From positions 6,510,001 to 6,574,000 of the forward strand of contig NC_064677.1 in the NCBI RefSeq assembly GCF_023278565.1: a stretch of DNA of 64,000 nucleotides. Reading direction: 5' to 3'. Source of the stretch: Colletotrichum lupini (Eukaryota; Ascomycota; Sordariomycetes; Glomerellales; Glomerellaceae). This document shows, piece after piece, positions 24,961 to 36,480 of the stretch. The notes under the pieces are model-generated. The model was not told the DNA's origin and searched no databases. It worked only from the letters and a program-made list of their open reading frames with translations. The translations under genes were made by a program, and so were the position numbers. The stretch's first letter is position 1; every line of letters begins with the position of its first letter.

Positions 24961-26345
24961 TCAGGTATGAGATGATTTGGCTTCGTGATACGGCTGCATA
25001 GCCAGCTTGTGTAGCGCCCGTTGCTCGTTAATAATATCCCACAACTCTTCAGTCTCTTGCTGAGCCTCTTCATCCGTGGCACATTGTTGTGCATGAGACT
25101 CCTGGAACGAAAGAATGGCGGCCTCGAGCGCATCATCAGGCAAACCAAAGCCATTGAGCATCTTGCCGAATCTCGTCTCTTGTTCGAGACTTGTGTTTAG
25201 TTGAGATGTAAAGGTGAATTGCCGCTCGGTCTGAGTGGGCTTGACAACTGCAACAGCTTTTGTGGGTCGAGGTGTTTTCAGCAATGGCGGAAACACCAAG
25301 TTCGTCACAGAGGCATTGAGGTCTGTCAACTCTGTGGGGTGACCGTTTTCGGCCAGCTGCCATTGCAAGATTTTGCCTTTTGCATGACCGGATAAGATTG
25401 TTGTGCCATCATGGTTTGGTGCCAAGCACAAAGCCGAACCAGCATCTTCATCAGCAACTCCAATCGGTGAATTGACTTGAACGACAGTCGACGATGATTC
25501 AGTGCTATTCGGACCAATGAGCGGCTTCTCACCGAAGAGCTCTACGAGGTAGAGAGCCCTGTCCTCAGATGAAACGAAGACGGCACGACCGCAGGGATCC
25601 ATGGAAACGCACAGCGGAGCCGTGGAGAACAATAGTGTACGTAGAACATCGCCCGTTTGATAGTTCCAGATGATGCAAGTCTTGTCTTTGCTGGACGAGA
25701 CGCAAATGTTGGTTTCCGGGTTGACACTACCACTGACAGCGAGCGATGTGATGGCAGCCCTGTGGTTGGCGAGCGTACGGTCCGGCTCACTCTCCACAGA
25801 AGCATCTAGCTCTAGCAGACGGGAGATTGTCCAAACATGAATGTTGGAATCTTCGGAGCCTGTAAGGATGTGATAGGGCGTGACGGCCAGACACGAAACG
25901 GCTTGGACGTGGCAAGGTGGTGTGACCAGCTGGCGACCAGTGCATGTCTGTTGTTTCGTTAGCCACAACAAGACGTTTGGAATTGCACCCGGGAATAGGA
26001 AATGTTTACCTCCCACAGGATCAACCTGCCCTCGGAGGTGCCTAACGCCAAGACATCGTCAATCAACGCCAAGCTCCGAATGCGTTCTGGAAAGGTAACG
26101 ACTGTTTCTTGGATGCCCCGCGATCTTGAGTAGACGTGAACCTGGGACTTTTCGTGCTGGGCGGCAAAGACATGCGAGTCACTGATAGCTAAGCAGTGGG
26201 CTGGGGTAGCACTTCTCTTGAGAGTTGACTTGACCGTGTAGCTGGGGCTAAGAGTATGGGCGTAGATGCCGATATCTTTGGATACGGCCGTGTTTGCCGC
26301 AATAGGCGGGCCGCAGATACAGGAGTAGAATTCTTCCGATAACAT
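24961..26345 (-). CDS. IPI3: IPI3-like WD40 protein, pre-60S ribosome maturation
   Basis: Subunit of the Rix1-Ipi1-Ipi3 complex, which processes ITS2 and remodels the pre-60S particle in the nucleus (human WDR18). Exons on the minus strand: 26345-26010 and 25947-24961, with a 62 bp intron, giving 440 residues. N-terminus MLSEEFYSCICGPPIAANTA. WD-type repeats are visible: VFAAQHEKSQVHVYS, LALGTSEGRLILWE, ILTGSEDSNIHVWTI, ICVSSSKDKTCIIWNYQTGD, AVFVSSEDRALYLVEL and ILSGHAKGKILQWQL. The C-terminal helix ELWDIINEQRALHKLAM is typical of Ipi3. Fungal Ipi3 proteins are about 430-560 residues. Annotation rests on repeat pattern plus the C-terminal helix; another WD40 protein is possible but less likely. 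Confidence 0.88.
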
Positions 26346-29300
26346 GGTGGAGGGGTGAGTGACAGAGAGGCGGTATCCGGAAGAGGTGGTAAAGGCCGAA
26401 TAGGCCGCGGGCTCGTCGGAATCCGAGACTGTAGAGATTACCTGAGAGCGGCTGTGACTCCGGATGCTCGGGTGAGAGAACGCAAGGGGTGAAAGAGACC
26501 AGGCGAATCGACGGCAGGGTTCGAGAATAGAAGCCGACGATGCCTAGAGCCACGAGGTGAACAAGACTTTGTCCTCGTGCTCGGGAAGTGAATCAGTGCC
26601 ACGAGGTTGCGAGATGGGCGTGGCGTCGATCCGTCGAGGCGAAGTAGGGTATCGAGTCTTGGAAACCACGTTGAAGGGCTTGATACTAGACTCAGATCTC
26701 TCCAGGTTTTCAAAGTGCGAACGCGAGAGGCAGAGCAAGAGCCAGGGCGGGAGCGAAAGTACAGGACCAATGGCTGGCGTTAGTACCAAGCAACGTTTCC
26801 TTCTTCGAGTCGTCTATGACACACTGGTGTGCGTGTGGCTTTGAGACTGGATTAGCCAAAAATCAGACTTAAGAAAGTTGATAATGAGAAGTTGAGCTTG
26901 AGATGTGATGAGGCTGAAGACCCGGCTGCATGTCGCATTGAGAAGAACGATGAAAAAATTCGAATCCACTTTTCCCGAGGTGCGTTATCGATAACAATCG
27001 AGAAACGGCCCCACCACGGAAGCGGCCCCCTGGGTTCAGGTCGCCAAGGGCCTATTGGCAGTCATGCAGTGCAGTTGATAGTGCGAATAGAGCAGCTAGA
27101 AGATACGCTAACAACCGATGGCCACTAGACGTTGTCTCGCACAGGCGCCACGGAGGGGTTTGACCTGTAGCTTGCCTATAATTCAGCCACTAACTCACCC
27201 TTACAGCAGAGAAGGAGCTCTCAGAACGCCAACTGCTCTCCCTAGAGACACTAACAACGGTCTCCACGCGGTCTGGCTTATGGGAGGGAAGGAGCGCACA
27301 GGGCAGCAGCTTCAACTTGGCAGGTGCAGCTAAGCTGGAGCTCCCTTACTTCCTGCACGCCGTGAATTTGCAACATCATCGCCAACCATCAAACGACACC
27401 ACTTCAACTTCATCTGTCCATGCCATGTTTTTTCACAAGACATGTCTCTCCTTTCGCCCCTCTACTGCGTAGCAGACGCCACGAAGCCTGTCTCAGACTC
27501 CACACTCTATTGTCTTGATTCGCCAATCTCTTCCAGTTCCACCCTTCAACCTTGGTTTCTAGCGGGGAATCTACTACCTATAGACAATCCTTCGCTTTCA
27601 CAAGCCACCAACGAAGCAAGACTCTGAAGTTTGAGCTTCCTGTTGTCTTACATGCTTGATACCGCCTCAACCGCCTCCTGTTCGTATCACTCACCGCCAC
27701 GCGCCAGTCCTTTCTTTTTCATCAAAAGATCGCCGGCTATCTAGTCAGCTCTGTGCTTTGGGTCTCGGGCATCCGTCTGACGTGACGCCCCGGCTGCATC
27801 TGACATCTGCATCCATGATACAATCACAATTCATCTGCATCTCGCCAACAGGAGGCCTGCAGGTTACTGCCGCTTGATTCTTGACAGTTGGGGATCGAAG
27901 CATCCCGCAATCTGCTACGGATACCCAAGCTTTCAGCCGTTGCCTTGCACGTACGAATACCTGTGCTCGGTCCTGATTCACTGATTCAATATGCCGGTAA
28001 TCTGCAGAGTACCTCACATGCCTCGCTTGATAGGGCAACGACATCAGCAATGGCGCCCCTTCTGGAATTTGAGACGAGACGAGGGCAAGGGAGCCTGCGG
28101 ACCCATTGCGTCCCTCACGATCCTCTTGTTTGGTAGATGACGATTGTCCAAAGCAGGTCATCAACCCGTCACAAGATTGCCAGCCGCCCTCCGACTCTTC
28201 GACTGCTCCATCCAGAAACGCGTACGTAGTCGCGATCTCTCAAGTTGCTTGGCTCTGGGCTGTCAATTTCAAATTTGTCCAGGGACAGGACAGCTTGCTG
28301 GGCTTACATGCCCTGGTCCATGCAGACTCTGACCCTTGCTCACTGCCCTGAACAGCCGGGGGAGGGTACGAATCGACGTTGCATTTTAATCCAATGATGA
28401 CCTGCTGGGGCCCTGTCTTCTCAACAGCCGGAGGAGCAGCAAACATAGGATGCGTCGACAAATTGCAACATTGTGCAGAGTGCGCGACGCATGCGACCTG
28501 CGAAGACGGCAGATGGCATGCGATGCAACCTTTCAATTTCACATCATCAATGACGAGGAAACAAGACATACGTACTTCGTACAGATTGTCAGTCTGTCAG
28601 ACTGGACGACGGCAGAAGGCGTTCTGCTGATAATCCTTGGAAACAATGAATTGAGCAAAGGTCGACACTGCGATGTTCATTTACCCCAACTCTCAGACAT
28701 CCGAGCGCGCGGCGAGGGAACCAGATCGCCGGTCTACCTGGTTTATACAGCACGATGCCAGGGACTTGACCCTCTCGCTATCCTATCACGGTTGAACTCT
28801 CTGCTGGTCTGCTGCGCCGTCCCTCAATCTCCTGTTGATCTCGCCAGGGCCAGTCAATCCAGGAGGGGACAACAAAAAAGGGAAGGCCGAGAGACGACCC
28901 TCGCACAACTCGATCCAAGTTGCCACACACACACAACGTACTGTACGGAGTACGGATACACAACCCACATATCAAGCCTGCATACAAAAACATGAGCACG
29001 CCAAAGACACACACATGGGACAAACTCAGGCAGGCAGTGCCGAGACAGAAAGCTGCCATCTGCCGCCGAAATCACTTACTGAGACTTGGTGGTCACCGAT
29101 ACTGTCATTAGAGGAAATGACAATAGCAGGAGAAACAGAACTGCAAGCCTTTCAGGCAGATGTCAGGACCCTCTGTGCTACAGTTTGCATTGCAAGCTGC
29201 TGTATTTGCAACGATCGTGTGCGTGCCGCCGCACAAGGCCTGCCAACACATGCGGATATGGAGTACTGCGTACGGATACAAGATGCAGGCTGCAGACGCA

Positions 29301-31694
29301 GCAACACAGACGCCTCGGCCGCCCTGGGCCGATGGCACTAACATGGAATACGCGATGGGGCTTCGTTGAGGCCTGCCAGGGGTCTGATCCGCCGCGTTGG
29401 TCGTTGGTCGCGGGTTGTTGGACGGTTTTTTGGAGTCCAGTCTGTTCTTTTGGGGACCCTTCGCTTCGATCCCTCGGAACTCGATTTTGTGATCGATTCC
29501 TCTGTGTCATGCTTCACCAACATTTGATTGCGGAAACCCCAGTGCAACGTGGTGGATATTATTCGCGGAGGTGACAACTTGTTCGAGGAGAAAACTCTTT
29601 CAACCTCCATCTCGCAGCCGTTTAAGCCTCCATCGTACAGGTCACGGTGGACACGGCCATGTGTCATGAATACGCACTCGGGTCGGGACAATTAATGACA
29701 GTTCACAGGCGAAGAGCATGCTTCAGACAGAATCAGACGCCAGCCCACCTTCCAAGCTTCGACGCCAAATAAGACCAATATTGCTTCTGCAACCGTGTGG
29801 CAGCGAACTGCCGTATGCAGCGCAGATATGCACAGAGAGCCCACTACCAGCGTAGGATTATTGAAGGCGCAAGAGGTCCTCGCCCACATCCACCTACGTT
29901 GCTTTTTCTTCTTTTTCTTCCACTGTTCGACAGACTACAGTCCGACGATACGGGTACGGAGCATATCTAGGCTACGGATACCGGTTACTCTATGTATACA
30001 TACTTCGTCCGGACACCCAAGCTGTAATTGTTCTTTCGGTGGACCGAAAATCGGGGACGCGATGCTTGCCGTTTGTTACTCGCTTCTCAATAGACAACGC
30101 TAAGAGGCATGCTGCCCCTGACCCGGCCATTCTAGGCGTCTCCATCCCGTGAGCTCCGGAGTCCCGCTGGACTGGTTCCCTCACTGGTTCGCAAATCGCA
30201 ATGGCCTCGCGGCAAGAGTAAAGTATCATGCGGTATCCGGAACGCAAAGTGGACGGCACGGGTGGTACCTATGCTGTGGTTCGCGCAGACTCTGCACGCC
30301 CCGGAAGTGAAAAGAAAAGAACACCAAAGCCAAGGGACGGCCTTGGCTGCCACTCTGTACAGACTACACATGCACAGTAGGGGTGCGGACGACGCAAGGG
30401 CGAAAAGCACCATGCCTGGCGAATTTGTGTCTCACTCTCACGACTAACAATGGCCGCCAGCATTCTGGTCGTCCTACGGACCTACGGTCTACAGAATACT
30501 TATAGTCTCCCTCCGTGTCGGTTGTCTGAGATGGTGCAGCAAGCCCGACAACGTGTATCGCACTTACATTGATTAATTATTGTTGCTGTGGCCCTCGAGG
30601 TGTCACGGCATACGCAGCTTTCCCCTCCGGCAATCTCTGGGAAGCAATCTTTCTCATTCTCGATCCCTTGCCGTCACCCTCGAGGTATTCGGAGACGGAG
30701 CTCTCTCCCGCCACACCCCCCTTCTCATCTCATCTCATCTCCCTCGTCACGTCGTGGGCCCTTTCCCAGTCTTCCACTACGGATACTCTCCAACGGTCAC
30801 AGAGTGCCTGCCCTCTTTGGGAATCCCGGATCCGACCATACAATCGTCCTTTCGGCTTTTGTATATGGAGTAGTGAGATATACTACATCGTACCGTACGG
30901 ATACCTCCCCCCTTGATTCCCTTCTCGTAGAAGCAGGATAGAAGCAGTGGAAATCGAACAACAAGGTCCTCCCTCGGATCCCTACTAGCGACATTCCCTT
31001 CTGCTGCCCTACTGCTCCGTCGTCTCTGCCCATTGCCCACAGACGTGAGCAGTCGGGTGTCCATCGTCGCTGGAGCATTGTGGTACACAGACACGGCTAC
31101 ACGCCCGTCGCCCGTGGCCCATTCCCATCCTCTTCCCTGTCGTCAGCCCTGGCAGCTTAAAGGCTGAGCAGCTCCCAAGCGGCCAGCATCCTCGTGAGCA
31201 ACGACCACCCCTGGCTCTTGGAGGTTCTCCCCTTTTCTCTCAGAGACTCGCCCAATGGCATGAGCATCAACCCATGTGGCATGCACCCCATGTTCGCGTT
31301 AGACGTTCCAGCTCCCTTCCCTGCCCCACACGCGACCGAGGCCCTCCCTGCAAGGAACATCTTTCCAACAACCTTTAAAACATCCCGTCCGCCGGTCCTG
31401 GGGCGAAGACGCTCCGTCCGGAGCATGAAAAACCTCTTGCCACTGACCCTGCCCTCCAGCTCCAGCAACAGCTCCAACGCCAGCTCCTCCAACTGCAGTT
31501 CAAGTTCCAGATCTAGCTCTAGCTCTAGCTCCATCTTCAGCCCGCAGCCGATCATCTGTCGTCCTGTCTCGTCGCCGCCGCCAACCCAGTTTCAACCACA
31601 CCACCATCACCACAGTCATCACACACGTTCGCAGCCGCATACCGACCTCTCCTACGGATACCAACCCGAGAGTTTATGCATCCGAGCCGGCGTC
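26346..31694. other. Long gene-poor interval (5.3 kb) between divergent genes
   Basis: No convincing gene is seen on either strand; open frames are short and lack codon bias. Motifs related to TACGGATAC or TACGGAGTAC recur at 28,943-28,960, 29,270-29,279, 29,954-29,981, 30,473-30,486, 30,777-30,787, 30,892-30,904 and 31,652-31,661. The interval must hold the promoters of IPI3 (right side of its start) and of the Ser-rich protein gene. The final ~435 bp (31,260-31,694) is open in frame with that gene and could be part of it. Confidence 0.55.
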
Positions 31695-33884
31695 ATGGCC
31701 GAAGCCGCGGAACCTACCATGGACTGCAACCTGCCGGAGCTGCTGGCCCAGGACCTTGAGTTCTCTGCCCTCATCTTCGCCGCCAAGAACATGACTGCCG
31801 GCGCGCCCTCGCCTGCTCTCGCCTCGGACGAAGACGACTGGCACGACACTGCTGAACCTCCTTCCGTCCTCGGCGCACCATGTCATCCCAACGGAGTGGC
31901 TCAATTCCAGCCTCTAGGTGCTATCGACGAGAAAAGCTCGGCCAGCGATGCGAGCCACCATGACATTTCAGACGCCGCTTCAAGCTCGAGCGGTGACTCC
32001 TTTAGCATGGCCGGGGGTGACCTCGACGGCGAAGACGACGCCGCCGAATCACCGCACATTCGCCAACATTCTGTTCTCACTGCAGACACCACCATTTCCG
32101 CCTCAAGCCAACCCGTGATCGCGTCATCTTCGTCGCAAAAACGAGTCGTCTCCTTTGGAGGTGAAGCAGACGGAAGCTTGGAGAGCTGGATGGACTTTGA
32201 GCCAGACGCGCCGGCGGATCATCCCGAGCTCGGCAAGAGCCTAGTCCAATCGCCCGTCTTGACACCCATCAAGCCGGTGCGGCCGCTATCCCGACTAGGC
32301 GACCGGTCCATCAACGAATCACCGCCCCGGGCCAAGAGCGCCAATGCCGCAGCCACTACGCGCCGGCTGTCCAACCCGTTTGAGGGTTACACCCGGCCCA
32401 CCAGCCGGGCCCGGAGTCTGCATCTAGACCCTACTGCGGCGGCCGTTGCTGCTGCCGCCAAGGAGCAGAACCGCCATTCAATGCACTCGATTCACTCACT
32501 TCACTCCGTCGACATCGCCGTGCCCACGCGTTGCTCATCGCTAAAGCACCGCGTCTCATTCACCGATGACGCCCGTAAGGCTATCTCTACTCGGTCTCGT
32601 TCGCGTTCGCATGCGTCTTCGCGGCATAGGCAACCCGATCACATCGTCGCGCCGGGGACGGATCGTAGCTCTATTATCTCCGACCTCAAGGAGGAACTGG
32701 AGCCATGGTTCCGCTACCTCGATGCGCATGACACGCCGACTTCAACTCCCCGCCAGGGCCTGGCTCCTCCTCTACTTGTGACACCGCGCCCGACCTCCCG
32801 CTCCGGCGCCGCTGGCCCTTCAAGAGCATACACCACACCGACTCCTCGTCCCCGATCTCAGGCTCAAACAAGGTCTCGGCCTACATCGTCTCTTAGCACA
32901 TCATACACTTGGCTCGAGGACCCGATCGACATTCCGCCTCCTCCCTCGGACGACCAAAGCCGCCGTATTCCTCTTCCTCCCAATGTGATGGAATCTCTCC
33001 GCGTCTCCGTGACATGCTTCCCCGAGACAACGCTTCTCTGCTCCAGCCTCTCCATCGAGACGATCCGTAGCTATTCCCGCAAGGTCAGACAACCAGCCGC
33101 TCCGGAGGCTCTTCGCCCAGACACACCGCCCGCGTCTCCGAAACGCTGGCGCTGGCTCAGCTCCCGCCGCACTACCAATCTCAACCGTCGCTGCTGCTCC
33201 CGCGGCGCATCCTCCTCCAACCTCGATCTCCCCTCCTCTGCCTCCCTATCGCCGTCAACAGCTACCCTCGTTGCTCCACCCCAGTGGTCCCGTATTCGCA
33301 GCGTCTTCCCCCAGGGGTCAGATTGGCTCTGCGACGCCCTCTACGCCCACATCGTCGCGTACAACTACCTCGCGCCCATGGTTCAGAACAGTACGACACA
33401 GTCGCAGCCGAGACCTCCCACACCTGCTAGCCCCAGCGGCAGCAGCGTCATCACGGATGACTCCATCCCCAAGAAGGCCGCCACATTACTCGGCCTTCAG
33501 GGCATGCAAGGGATGCAGGACATGACGACATCGCCACCGCCGCCAAAGTCGTTGCGGAAGCGATCCAGCATGTTTCTCGGCCTCCGGACCTGTTCAGCAT
33601 CACGACAGAGTCAGATTCCAACGCCGGCTCCTCCTGCTGTGCCAACAATGACGCCGGCAGCACACTCGGCTGCGGTCTCCGATGTCCCCCTTCGGGAGCT
33701 GCAGCAGGGGTTGTCGCGGTGTATCGCGCACCTCGTGACGACGTTGCGTGCCGGGGGGTCCGGCAGGTCTATGGCCGGAGGCGACCTGATCAACGAGGTT
33801 GATCCGCTCGTCATGCGATCTCTGTGCGAGATTGTCAAGTGCTGCGAGGAATCGCCGAGCACGACAAATGATCGGTCTTTGTAA
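31695..33884 (+). CDS. Ser/Pro-rich conserved-looking fungal protein, function unknown
   Basis: A single open frame; from this ATG it encodes 729 residues. The frame is open upstream, and an ATG at 31,260 would add 145 residues of Ser- and His-rich sequence (HHHHHSHH). I prefer 31,695 because its context (GTCATGGCC) is better and the ordered block MDCNLPELLAQDLEFSALIF begins just after. Most of the protein is Ser/Pro/Arg-rich and probably disordered. Ordered-looking islands are SDLKEELEPWFRYLDAHD, RRIPLPPNVMESLRVSVTCF and, most striking, RIRSVFPQGSDWLCDALYAH followed by IVAYNYLAPM. The C-terminus (PLRELQQGLSRCIAHLVTTL) is helical. No enzymatic motif, signal peptide or membrane segment was seen. 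Function unknown; perhaps a signalling or scaffold protein, but that is a guess. Confidence 0.72.
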   Translation: MAEAAEPTMDCNLPELLAQDLEFSALIFAAKNMTAGAPSPALASDEDDWHDTAEPPSVLGAPCHPNGVAQFQPLGAIDEKSSASDASHHDISDAASSSSGDSFSMAGGDLDGEDDAAESPHIRQHSVLTADTTISASSQPVIASSSSQKRVVSFGGEADGSLESWMDFEPDAPADHPELGKSLVQSPVLTPIKPVRPLSRLGDRSINESPPRAKSANAAATTRRLSNPFEGYTRPTSRARSLHLDPTAAAVAAAAKEQNRHSMHSIHSLHSVDIAVPTRCSSLKHRVSFTDDARKAISTRSRSRSHASSRHRQPDHIVAPGTDRSSIISDLKEELEPWFRYLDAHDTPTSTPRQGLAPPLLVTPRPTSRSGAAGPSRAYTTPTPRPRSQAQTRSRPTSSLSTSYTWLEDPIDIPPPPSDDQSRRIPLPPNVMESLRVSVTCFPETTLLCSSLSIETIRSYSRKVRQPAAPEALRPDTPPASPKRWRWLSSRRTTNLNRRCCSRGASSSNLDLPSSASLSPSTATLVAPPQWSRIRSVFPQGSDWLCDALYAHIVAYNYLAPMVQNSTTQSQPRPPTPASPSGSSVITDDSIPKKAATLLGLQGMQGMQDMTTSPPPPKSLRKRSSMFLGLRTCSASRQSQIPTPAPPAVPTMTPAAHSAAVSDVPLRELQQGLSRCIAHLVTTLRAGGSGRSMAGGDLINEVDPLVMRSLCEIVKCCEESPSTTNDRSL

Positions 33885-35056
33885 CAATATTTTTACCATC
33901 TTCGTTATACCACTAGAGTTTTGTTTTGTTTGTGTCTTTTTTTCTCTATCAGCGGACTTGAGATACACTCGGTCCTCATGAGGCGCTCAGGGATTGGGTG
34001 GTCAGGGAAAAGCGCGCGAGTCTTGTTATGGAATTCGGTATATATACCCTGATTTCTTGTCTTTCAAGCGTGGAGTAGAAAAGGGGGTTGGTCAGTCATA
34101 AAAGACAAAATAGCCTACTGGGGGGAGTTTAGCATGGGGTTTTTACCGGGTAATAGGCAGAAGGGAATCAAATGGCCACACGCCTCTTTCACACTTGTCT
34201 CGATGTGCATTAGTTGATGTTCAAGATGAAGTGACGTCGGTGACGAAGAGTTGGGAAGATGCCACGAGTGAGTTTTTGGTCCACAAGATATTCCGAAGAA
34301 CTTTATTCGTAGGACACGCTTTAGGATGTCTGTACTGTTTGCATAGTTCTCATACTATCTGATAGTCTGCGATGGACTAAATCATGCTTTCATAATTCAG
34401 AGTTGTAACAGAAGGGTTAACTGGGAGCAAAAGAGGTGTTTGCAAAGGTAGGTCTGGTATTGAACAGAAGCTGAATCTTGCCTGCTTCTCGTCAGCGTTC
34501 CGTGCATTTCGTTGCAATATCTACATTCCGCAACTACGAGTCTCACAACGACTTTGGCGGATTTTCCCTCATCGAGGACGAATACGAGGGTAACAGTACG
34601 CCCCCCCGCCCCCTCCAGGCTTGACTACTTGCCCGACTATGCGGAGCTACCTTCGAGTGCAACCGCTATGAGTCTCACGATGAGCCTCTAGACCAAACCG
34701 ACGAGAGTGGTGAAGACTTCGAGCAGTCGAGCGCTATTGATCACGAGTATGACTACCTTGTGCCTTCAAGTACTGTTCAAGAGTGTGAATCAGCCAGGAC
34801 CTCAAGGTACTATACCTACTTTAACTTGCTGGACAAATCAGCCACCAAGCTTACCGTCTCCGAAAGATTTGACATTTTACCCATCTTCGTTGTTTTTCAA
34901 TACCCATCACCCAAAAGAGATATTTATTACAAAGTAAGTCTCGAACAATTCAACACAGCAGTCAACTTCACCGCAACCACCGCATTCACATCACAGACTT
35001 TCCCTTTACATTTCTCTCCACTATCTCGCAAGTACGCAAGACAGGATAGAACCGAA
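33885..35056. other. Intergenic gap; contains an open frame running into the ankyrin gene
   Basis: 33,885-34,500 shows nothing beyond a 3' UTR and spacer. From 34,625 to 35,056 the reading frame of the downstream F-box/ankyrin gene stays open without an ATG. An acidic, protein-like stretch (YESHDEPLDQTDESGEDFEQ) is encoded at about 34,667-34,726, and a related stretch (NYESHNDFGGFSLIEDEYEG) at about 34,533-34,592 in an upstream block. This may be a missed upstream exon pair or the remains of a duplicated gene. Confidence 0.45.
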
Positions 35057-36076
35057 ATGACGAATACACAAGAGCAGCAACAAACTTGCCAACCTCTCCA
35101 TCGCCCAACATGGCGATCATCAAACGGACTCGGCCGTCTGCGCAACCGCTTCCAGAACCTGCCAACGGAGGTCCTGCTCGTCATCATAGAGCACGTCCTC
35201 CAGCCCGAGGCTCAAAAGCCGAAAATGCAAGCCCTCGCGGAGCATCTCTACCTCGGCCTCCTCAACGACAGATTCCGGGAGTTGATCGCACCCATCCTCG
35301 AGTCCCACGTGCGCAGCAACTTCTCCCGTAACACAAACGCAAGCATGGGCACGACCTCACAGACAGATCCGGGCGGGTTATACTCGTACATCCTCATCCT
35401 CTCCACAATAAGAGGGTTCCCCGAAGGAGTCAACGCAGCCCTGGACCTCGGCGCGGATATCAACGCCAACGACGGCATCGACAAGTCCCTCGCAGCCAAC
35501 GAGATTCTCCACGGCAAGCCGGAACCCAAGGGGTCATGCTTGACCTCCCTCCACTGGGCGGCCTTTAATCGTGATACTGCGATGCTCCGCCTCTTACTAG
35601 ACCGAGGCGCCGACGTCCAACGCACGACGCACAGCTCCGTCGACCGCAACCTGATCCGCACGCCGCCCCCGAAGCCAAACCATCGCTACAAAATCAACAT
35701 GACGACGCGGGTGAACGCTCTGGGTTTCGCGCTGCAGGCGAATTACAGCCTCTTGCCTGGCGGCATGACGGAGCAGCAGCGGCAGGCATTTGTGGTTGAT
35801 CGCGATACGCGCGATGAGGAGGCTGTGAGGATACTCATCGAGGCGGGGTGTCCTGCTTCCGTTATGGTGCATCGGGAGCGGGAGTTCAAGGACGCCTGTG
35901 AGCTGGGGCGGTGGGGCGTTGCGCGGGATATCTTGGCGAATATGGAATGGAGGAGAAGGTGCGCTGAGAGGGATGAGTATAATTCGCGACCGTCTGCGCC
36001 ATGGTCTCTTAAGCGTGTTGCTGGGAGAAGGAATCCTAGTCGGCGGGTGGTGAGCTATCATGCGAATGAGTGGTGA
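35057..36076 (+). CDS. F-box-like and ankyrin-repeat protein
   Basis: 339 residues from the first in-frame ATG. Residues about 30-50 (RFQNLPTEVLLVIIEHVLQP) look like an F-box, the module that binds Skp1 in SCF ubiquitin ligases. Ankyrin-type helices follow: EGVNAALDLGADINANDG (about 124-140) and LTSLHWAAFNRDTAMLRLLL with DRGADVQ (about 162-188). A later decayed repeat reads EEAVRILIEAGCP. Fungal genomes hold many lineage-specific F-box/ankyrin genes, and targets are unknown. The C-terminus is basic (RRNPSRR). No intron is required, but the frame is open for another 432 bp upstream without an ATG, so a longer spliced form is possible. No close relative was recognised. Confidence 0.72.
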   Translation: MTNTQEQQQTCQPLHRPTWRSSNGLGRLRNRFQNLPTEVLLVIIEHVLQPEAQKPKMQALAEHLYLGLLNDRFRELIAPILESHVRSNFSRNTNASMGTTSQTDPGGLYSYILILSTIRGFPEGVNAALDLGADINANDGIDKSLAANEILHGKPEPKGSCLTSLHWAAFNRDTAMLRLLLDRGADVQRTTHSSVDRNLIRTPPPKPNHRYKINMTTRVNALGFALQANYSLLPGGMTEQQRQAFVVDRDTRDEEAVRILIEAGCPASVMVHREREFKDACELGRWGVARDILANMEWRRRCAERDEYNSRPSAPWSLKRVAGRRNPSRRVVSYHANEW

Positions 36077-36480
36077 TGCTGTTAAAGGATGCTTCCGAGG
36101 ATAATAAGGTAATGGGAGAGAGGGAAGGAGCGAAATGTCTGCTCTTTTGTTGTTAAACCCCCCTGGAGGAGATTCTACTTCTGGGTTCACGATGGCGGCT
36201 GGTAGAGTTTGAGGAGTGTCTATCTGGAAGTCGTGATACGCAAATGCATATAGTCTATGTACTAGCAGTAGCCGAGATTCTATTCTGGCCTTAAGCGATC
36301 CAGCCTTACTTCTCCGATATAGGAGAGATGTTCATATAGTAGAAGTATCTTAATATACACCTTCATAGACATCACCTCAAGTCTGAAGTCCAACTCCATG
36401 ACACTTTGCAACGTCTGACAGGCATCGTTTACATTTACCCACGTTTCAAATCAACCTCAGCTTCACCACATCCCTCTATA
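36077..36480. other. Convergent 3' intergenic gap
   Basis: 404 bp between the 3' ends of the ankyrin gene (+) and the membrane-protein gene (-). No feature is seen. Confidence 0.6.

Noticed and set aside
14143..26345. Secondary-metabolite or nutrient-utilisation gene cluster
   Set aside because: The neighbours are unrelated (pectin lyase, nuclear protein, Fe-S assembly, protease, ribosome biogenesis), with no core synthase, transporter or pathway regulator.
31194..31260. GTG start for the Ser-rich protein
   Set aside because: Nuclear fungal genes start at ATG; the first in-frame ATG is at 31,260 and a better-context one at 31,695.
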